From Achatina immaculata (Eukaryota; Mollusca; Gastropoda; Stylommatophora; Achatinidae), in NCBI GenBank assembly GCA_009760885.1, contig CM019719.1, positions 24,512,084 to 24,576,083 of the forward strand: 64,000 bases of DNA, written 5' to 3'. Position numbers and translations under genes: made by a program. The notes below the pieces were generated by a model that did not search any database, was not told where the DNA came from, and saw only the letters and a list, made by a program, of their open reading frames with translations. Shown here in pieces: positions 13,501 to 22,500 of the stretch; the first letter of the stretch is position 1, and every line of letters begins with the position of its first letter.

Positions 13501-16500
13501 AGTAAAGACTGGTCACAATGACCCTCCAATTTGCTCTGTTCTTCATCTTTCACAGTAAATCCAGCAAAGGTGAATCATGCCCATTTTTTAATGCTGTCCA
13601 CATATCTAATGCAGTCAACCACGGATCAATGGCCGCTATCCCACTGAGCACATTTGTCCTCTAAATTTACGAATGAGAGAGAAGCATAATGTTAACAATG
13701 GATAAGGAACCGTTAATGAAAGCACATAATGTGACAGAAGCACGTTTTCAATGCAGGAAAAAAAAAAAAAATAAACAGCTTACCTCAGATGGAACCACAA
13801 CTCTGTCAGCTCGTCTGCATGTGGATGTGTATTTTAGTGGAGATCTCATCACAACTGGTTGGTGTTTGTGAGGAGATGACACCGATGGGCTAAATTCTGG
13901 AGTCCTATTAGCTATTCTCATAACAACTGCATTTGACAAGGATCTTGAGTAAACATCTCCAGCAACAGTTTTCATCTGACTTTGGTTCTCATCAACTGAG
14001 GCATCAGAGGTACTGTAGACAAAGTTAGCTTTCTTTGACAGGAACTGAGATTTTGGTTTCACTTGTTCAGCTCTGCTGGACTTCTCATCTATCCCAGAGT
14101 AAGATTTTGGCTGAAGTTTAAGATTAGTTTCAGATGAGTGACTGGCATAAACCTGCTGAGGGTGTGGTTTATCTGGCACATTCCTGGTGTTTTCAGCCAT
14201 AGGTTTACGCTGCTGAGGTCTGACACGTGCACTCTCAAAACTTCTAGTGTGGTCTGGGCTGTACTCTTCATCTTTACTTCTAGACTTAACTTTGATGTTT
14301 TCTGGAGCATTCTCCATTAGGAATTGCTGATGCTCCCTTTCTTGTTTTTGAGCTGCCTTGATTTCTGACTCCAACAGCATCACTTCACGTCTCTGTTAAA
14401 AGTTTATGTCATAATAAAGTCATTTTATACTTACAGCTTGCTGTACAAAAATGTGCTTGATTATCTATTGTACAAAAATGTGTTTTATTACCCGCTGTAA
14501 ATAAATGTGATTACTTGTTTGACAAAAATGTGTTTTATTACTTGTAAAAAAAGTGTTTGATTACCTGCTGCATGAATAAAAATGTATTTGATATTACCTG
14601 TTATACAAAAATGTGTTTGATTACCCACTGTATGAAAATGTGCCTCTTGGTTACTTGTTTTATGAAAATGTGATTACCTGTTGAACAAAAAGTTCTTCCA
14701 AATCCCTCTGCTGGTGTTTAATCAATGCCTGTCTCTTCTCATTCATCTGTCGCTGGTGTAGTTCTAACAACTCTTCAACTGTGAGTTGCTCCAGACTGCC
14801 CTGACTTTCGGCCAGTGATCTGTTGAAAGGCTGAAGCAATGAAGCTTGATTCCAGGTAATACATTAACTATTAATCTCTTCAAATAAATCAGTCACATAA
14901 ATAACTGCATCTATTCCATTACAGAACAAAAATATATCTTCAGCCTCTACTGAAAGCTTAAAGGAAAGAATGAGAAGATAACTGAAAGAAAATACAGAGA
15001 TAGTTATAACTTCTTTATTTTCCTTGAGTATACCAAAGAAGGAGAGGAAGACCAAAGCAAAAATGGCTGAAAGACATCGATGATCTGCGAATTGATGCAT
15101 CAGAAGCAGGGCATCTTTCTTACAACTGAAAGGCCTACAGGAGAGCTGTTAGGGAGGCAAAGTTCTGCAAGGGACACGCAAATGGCTGACCGACACCAAA
15201 GTTAGTATATAATCCCTATATTTACTTGACCAGGTATATAAATGAAACTTATCACAATTCCACATCAAATTTAAGAAGAAAAAGGATTATTATTGGCATT
15301 TGTATAAAAGTGTCTGAGGATCAACAATATGAACATATACAAGACTGCTTTGTCAGAAGTGCACACATGGTAGTGTACAGCAAAATGGTCTCAAGTTACA
15401 GAAGTTAGCTGTGATTATTAGGATAAACAGCAACAGATCAAAAGCCACTGCACTGTAGGTAAGCCTCTTCAGACAAAGCCTAGCAGAGAAATCCACACAC
15501 AGACTGAATGGAAAGCTGTACCTTTGATGACTAGTAAATTCATGCTAAAGCTAATCATAAACGGAGTTCTGCTGTAAAGTGGTGTTCCAACAAAGCAGCT
15601 TTGCTAGACAGAGGATGCCATGCATGTCCTGTGACACCAGACTATCAGCAAAGCTATTCTGAATTTAAGAAACTATAAATTTTGGGACATGGAATACTTA
15701 CACTTTTAAAATAAAAGGTAATCACTGGAAACCTCAAGGGACAAAAAGAAATTGATGGGAGGTCATGAGAAAATATATCTGTGAGCTGATCAACAATCAC
15801 AGGAAAAGAACATCAACTAAATTAAATACCAAATGAGATTACTGCCACTGCTTAAAAACAATGAGTACATGACTTCTTCTGGAGTTGGGGAAGGAAAGGC
15901 AGTCAGGTGTGATACTGACCATTTAACCCTCTAGTGTGCTGACAGGTCAAAGAAAATATGGGCACTAACACCATATCTCTATGTGCCTCTAAGGCATGAC
16001 AGGATTACCTTTTAAAAACAATGAACTTGTGAATAAATAAACAAATACTATAAATGAATTAATAAGCAACTCACCTTAAAACGTCCAGGACAGACATCTG
16101 ACACTCATTATTCTCAGCTATTCCACCTGACATACCATATATCTCTTCATATGCTTCTTGCATGTCCCCCATTTCATCCATCTCAGACAAATGTCCAGTG
16201 TTCCAACTCTGATGACTGAAACTCATGGAATTCTGAAGCTGAACTTGGCTGAGATATTTATTTATATGTTCTGCTTTTCCTTCCTTCTCTATGTTTGATG
16301 GTACAGAATTTCTGACAATGTCTTTGGCACCGACAGTCTGCATCCTTTTAGATGACATTATTTGTCCACTAGAATTTTGTCTTACACTGGGTACAGTGTT
16401 ACCTGATTTAGCTGTTGTCTTCTGATCTAGATCCTTCTCTCTTCTGTCTTCTGGTCTACCTTGTGCTTGAATTAAAGCAGGAGATGGTTCGCTTAATGTA

Positions 16501-19500
16501 TAGGAATTTCTGCATATATTATTTCGTTTGGGAGTAACTAATTTATCTTGTGTGTCTGGTTCTTTGCTTGGAGAATCAGTGTTGAGCTTCTTTGGGGAAA
16601 ATGAATGATTTCCTTCACTATTTTTATTCTTGTCAACATCCTTGATCTCTTCTTGACTTTGGCCAGTTTTCAGATTAACATAACCATGTCTTGGGTCAAC
16701 AATGTTCATGGCTGCATCTGCAGTGTCTTTTGATGGGTCCTCTCTCACAGTGTTGGAGCTAGATTCTGATGTGTTTGTTAATGTATTTGACTTGCTGGAG
16801 CTCTGAGAGTCAGAAACTGATGTTTTATCTATTGTGGCAACTCCTGAAGTCACTGACTCCATAAGTGCAGGAGATGATTCAGAAAAAGATGAGCCATGAT
16901 TAATTCCATCTGAAGCGGCACATGCTGATGAAAGATCTCTGTTGCCAACATCTCTGTGAATCTGAAGATCTGTTAGCTGAACTTGGTTACTAGATTGAAC
17001 AGAAGCATAATCTTTTTTTACTTTATTTTCTAATATGCTCCTAATTTCTTGGGTATCACTTTTATCATCTCCCCCTGTCCTCTGGCGTACACTTTCACTA
17101 TGATGAGAGTTGGAGCCTTCTATTTCACCTGAGTTACATTTTCTTTTATTACCAAACTCTGATGGCTTTTTCTGGTCCTGCAGTAAGGTCCCACACAGCT
17201 GTGAAACATCATTTTCTTTATCAGAGCTGGAAGTTTCTGATGTTCTAAAACTCTGGAAGACTGATGTGTGAGTTGTTCCATTAAATGGTGGAGTCAGGGG
17301 AGAAGAGTCACTGTCAAGACACAAGGAAACATTATCAAGAAGGCCGCTAGTACTTTCACCGCTAGAAACCTTGCGAGACAGGAGGATTCTTCGACGAGAT
17401 TCACCTGGATCTCCTATCACTGGTACAACAGTGGTAGTACCATGCTCTTGCTTGCTGATGGTGTGATCAAATGACATTTGCTTTTTAACTATTGTTGGAT
17501 ACTCCAATGACTGGCTTGCACTTGTATTTGTATACTCTGTGACAAATGATGCAAAATGTACTCCGCTTTTGAGAGACTTTGGACTGCTTCTGTTGCTCCC
17601 AAGGCCATCTGCGTTGGTAGTGATAGATCCACATCTAGGTGAACTGGTATGACTGTTATGGGTATGCTCTAAGTTAGATGAGTTTGTACTGTCCACAAAC
17701 TCAGTTACGCTGAAGTGATCTATACATGGTACTTCCCCTGATGCAGAAGATGGTCTGTCAGAAGAGCTGTGACTTATGTGAGAAAAATCTATAGAGTAAA
17801 CACCGTGGTCACCTGCAGTTTCCTGAGACATAAATTTTTCTGCAAATTTTTTAGCACTCTGGAAGTTTTCTCTCTTATCAGAACAATTTAAGTGCGGGCC
17901 TTCACTCAAATCACTGCTGCTTGTTGAGGACAGCTCCTGAACATTTAAAGCTTTTGAAAGTCGATCTAGGTCATAAGAAATCTTCTGTTCCTTGGCTGAT
18001 GTCAGCAGAAGACCATCAAACACCTTTGGAACTGATGCTGGATCTAATGACATGAAATCAGAATTTACAGAGTCCATGGTATGAAGGCCAAATTCCTCCA
18101 GGTTTGCGCCAGTATCCGCTACAGCCAAAGTGCTGCAGGATTCTGTCATCTCCAGCTTGTCGTGTGTTTGGTTGGACACAACAAGCCCATCATGCCTGTC
18201 AGAGTCAAAGTTCAACTGCCTGGCTGCTTGTCTTGTGGTACTTGGAAAACACACCTGCAGAAACAAACAATAAATCTGTTAGAATTTATCAGAGCACAAA
18301 CTGCAAGACTGTTCTTATCAAAATGAAATTTAGAAAGTAAAGAACAAACTCCTTTCTTCTTCTTCTTCTTCTTCGTTCACTTCTACCACCAAAAACCGCA
18401 CTGTGAACCTACTGAATTCACACATGTGGTCCTCGTTAGGTCCCGTGGTCCCCTGTGTGGTCCAAAATAGACCACACGAGTTCCACGAAAGGACCACAAG
18501 GGGTTCAGAGTATCACAGTGCTTTAGCCTGTATTCTTGGTGGGTCTCGGAAGCGGGATTGCGTGACACCGTGGTTTTCATTGCACCAGTTTGGTCTAGGG
18601 TTGGACTTTCTCACCGGAAGACCTCGACGTGTTTGGAATATCAGTGCATCCCCGCTGGGTGAGAGGCGTTAGCCCACCCAGGCCAGAGTTGGACTTTCTC
18701 ACCGGAAAACCTCGACGTGTTTTGAGATACCCGTGTATCACCGCCGGGTGAGAGGTGGTTGCCCATCCAGTCCAGGGTTGGACTTTCTCACCGGAAAACC
18801 TCAGCGTGATTAGGATACGCAGACATCCCCGCCGGGTGAGAGGTGGTTGCCTATCCAGACTTCCCTGGTCCAGTGTCTCCGACTTCAGCATTTTGCGGTC
18901 GTGGCCGCTACCTTTCCTAGTTGTGACCAGGATGGAGCTTTTGTCCAGGAGGACGAATCCTCGCCACTAGTGACTTCTACCCCTGGGTTGAGCCGGTTTA
19001 GGCATTTCCCAGTATGGGCGTGTTTGGGACGGGACCGACCTCTGGGGCAGAGGTACTGTGACATTCATAGCCTTCAAGATTCACCCCTGGTATGAGCCGG
19101 TTTAGGCAAAATTCACCAGTATGGGTGTTTATCAGGCGTTACCGACCTCTAGAGCGGAGGTGGCATGACATGTCTAGCCATCAAGTTCCACCCCTGGTGT
19201 GTGCCGGTTTAGGCATATTTCACCAGTGTAGGTGTATTTCGGACGTAGGTGGCCTCTAGAGCAGAGGCGCTGTGGTATAGCTCTCGTAGCGATACTACTG
19301 GACATACCAGGTTAAACTTCACTTTCCACCACCTTTTCCCATCGGCGCCGCACAGGAACCTTTATTTCCGCATTTACTTCCTTAACCGGGAGGAGCTTCA
19401 CTCCACACGCGGCATTTGAAGAGTCAAGCCAGCAGTGACTTAACCTCTAGGACAAGCCGGTTCATGCATTTCACCCGATATGACTGCACTCAGGACGTGG

Positions 19501-22500
19501 CCGACCTCCAGACCAGAGGTGCCGTGATTTGACTGTTTGCTTCGATTTATCCTTTCAACCACCTTTTCCGCAGTGATGCTGCGCGGCAACCTCATTTGCA
19601 AATTTCTTCATTGGCCGGGAAGAGCACCGCTCCACGCACGGCAGATGAAGATCTTGCCAACAGCGGCAGATGAGCTACCAAACGTGACACTCATTTACCC
19701 TAAGTAGCTGGTTTTCAGGCACCAGATATTCGCCCTCGCCCTTTCTCCTGTCAGTTTAAACAGTTCTGCCACGAGAAGGCCAGGAGCTGGACTTGACTGC
19801 CAGAGGCTGTTTGTGGCGCTTTTGCAGTCCTTAGAACCAAACTCCTTTCAAATAATATTAAAACTTTAAAAAGTTAACACTATTTGAATCTGGGTATAAT
19901 GTCAGCACTTAGTTGTCTTTATTCTTTAAATTGCTCTTATTAGTTCAGACAAGGCGATCCAAGTTGACTGGGCAATGTCAGGGCCATAAAACCAGGACAG
20001 AGTAATGTCAGGTCTATAAACTCATGACTGGGTAATGTCAAAGACAGAAAATCAAGATGGACAATGTTAGGGCCAGAAAATCAGGACTTTGCAATGTCAG
20101 GGTAAAAAAACAAAATCATGACTGGCACAATCCAACCATATCTTCTGTTTCTGTAAATAGATTGTGGTAATAGTCAAGATTCAAGAATCTTGAGAACATA
20201 AAAGTTATAATTCAAAGTTATAAGCACCAAAAAAAACAGGTTAAGGTTATTCAATTCAAATGTAACATCCACCCTCATTCATGCATGCGAAAGCTAGAAA
20301 ACAACTAAAGATATAAACAAGAAATTAGACTCTTTTGAAAACAAATGCCCCAGGAAAATACTCAGTATAAAATGGAATGAATTCAAGAATAATGCAGAGA
20401 TAAGACAGATGAGCAAACAACAACCTGGCTCATGGGAGATCAGAAAATGAAGATGGACATATGTCAATCACATGATGAGAAGAAACAGCCACAGAATCCC
20501 AAAACAAGCTATCAAGTGGAACACAGCAGGCCAAAGAAAAATAGCATTACACATACCGGTGATCCACTCACTAAAGAATCTGCCTTTGCCAGAAGCTGTT
20601 GCCGTTGCCTGGCCTTTAAACGTTTCTCTAGCAACACCGCATCCTTCCTGTACTGCCGAAGCTCATCACGTCTGCTGAAAGTTATCTGTGTGTGTTAATA
20701 AAACAGGAAATGAAGGTGCTAGGCTTTCACAGCTTGTGGATACTGGGTATTTTCTTTTAAAACTTATTTACACAAAATCTAAAGTCATTTACGGGAGCTG
20801 GCATAATTTTTAACTTCATCAAAAATATACCTTTTCAGATCTGAACGCTTGATGACAAAAACTGACCAAAAAAAATAAAAAAGATTAAATCTTATGATTA
20901 TAAGTTATTCTGCTTATGCTCTAGATCACAAGAACTAAAATTCACACTGTTTGCTACACAGAACTTTTTGCTTCGTTCCTTGTATCTCTATCTCAACGTC
21001 CTGTCAAACTTACTATAAATCAAATTTAAAATACCAGACAATTCTGGTGCCTAAATCAAATCCTTCAATATTTTCAAAACGCTGAAAAGATAAAACGAAA
21101 AGGCCTAGAGATACATGGAGAAATGTGTATAAAAAAAAAGAAAGTGTAATTAAGAGAAAAAACTGGAAATAATAAGAGATTGTTCATCATACACATTTTT
21201 TCCCCCCCTATCACTGCCCAAGACATATGGGGGGTGCTGATAGCAAGAGATTTCCACTTCTTTCAGTCGTTGCTATCTTTCTGTCTGTCTGCCATGTCAG
21301 TCCTTTGTTTATCAGTGTTTTCTCTGCTGCAGGTCATTATACACTAGGACTGACTAAATGGAGAAAGTCTGAACTTTCCAAAAGGGGGGAGGGGAAGAAA
21401 GAAGAAAGTGTAATAAATAGGTGAATATTCATCTTATCATTCTGGGTGCTTTATATAAGACAAAAACTAAGTTATATATCTTTAAACCTATGACCAAAAT
21501 ATGAATGTCAAGAAAAGCAAAAGATTATACAAAATAAATAGCAGATATCACAAAATGACACATAACAAAAAATATCTAAGCATAAATTTACTCATAACAA
21601 TATACTGTACAAGTAATTAACTGATGCTAAATTGTGAATATTAAAAGTTAATGCATGTCTTACCGCTGGCGGTAAGATGGGCACTCCATTAAACTTTATC
21701 ACTGATTCGTAATCCAACTTAAAGCTCCCAGGCGGAGACTGAAATGTCTGTCTGTCCAAACGTCTACTCTGAGACTCAAAGTACTTGATTAAATGTCCCA
21801 TTAACTCTGTACTTCCGCACTGAAAAGAAACCATTTTTTTTTTAATCCATGAAAAATACAAAGAGAGTAACATTCCTCTGTGACTCATGACATCAGACAG
21901 GGCTGTAGTCTTGTGGTGGAGTCAGAGGCAATTCTGAGTGGAGTCAGTCGGCGTCTGGAGAAATTTTCTATCAAAAGTAGCTGAGAGTTGGAAGCTGAAG
22001 CTGTAGATTATGTTCCACAGCTCCACTGAATACATGAACTTTAATAATATTCTTGATGTATGTTTGTTTAATAATTAATGAATCTGTTTCTTTATTATAG
22101 TTCTAAAGTACTTTATCTACTGTAAGGGTGCCCTTATATGACCTGTTTACTGCTTGATGTATATGATGTGTTGTCTGAGCTAGCTCACGAGAGTGTTATT
22201 GAAAGTATAGCCAGAGATGATTCATGAGAGTGCTACCAGAAAGTGGTTCACAGGCGTGTTCCTGAGTGTGTACCCTGAGATGGCTCTTGGGAGTGTTACT
22301 GAAAATGTAGCAAGAGATGATTCATAGGAGTGTTAATGAAAGTATAGCCTGAGATGGCTCTTTGGAGTGTTACTGAAAATGTAGCAAGAGATGAATCAAA
22401 AATGTTAATGAAAGTATACCCTGAGATAGTTCATGGGAGTGTTAATGAAAGTATAGTCTGAGATGGCTCATGGGAGTGTTAATGAAAGTATAGCCTGAGA

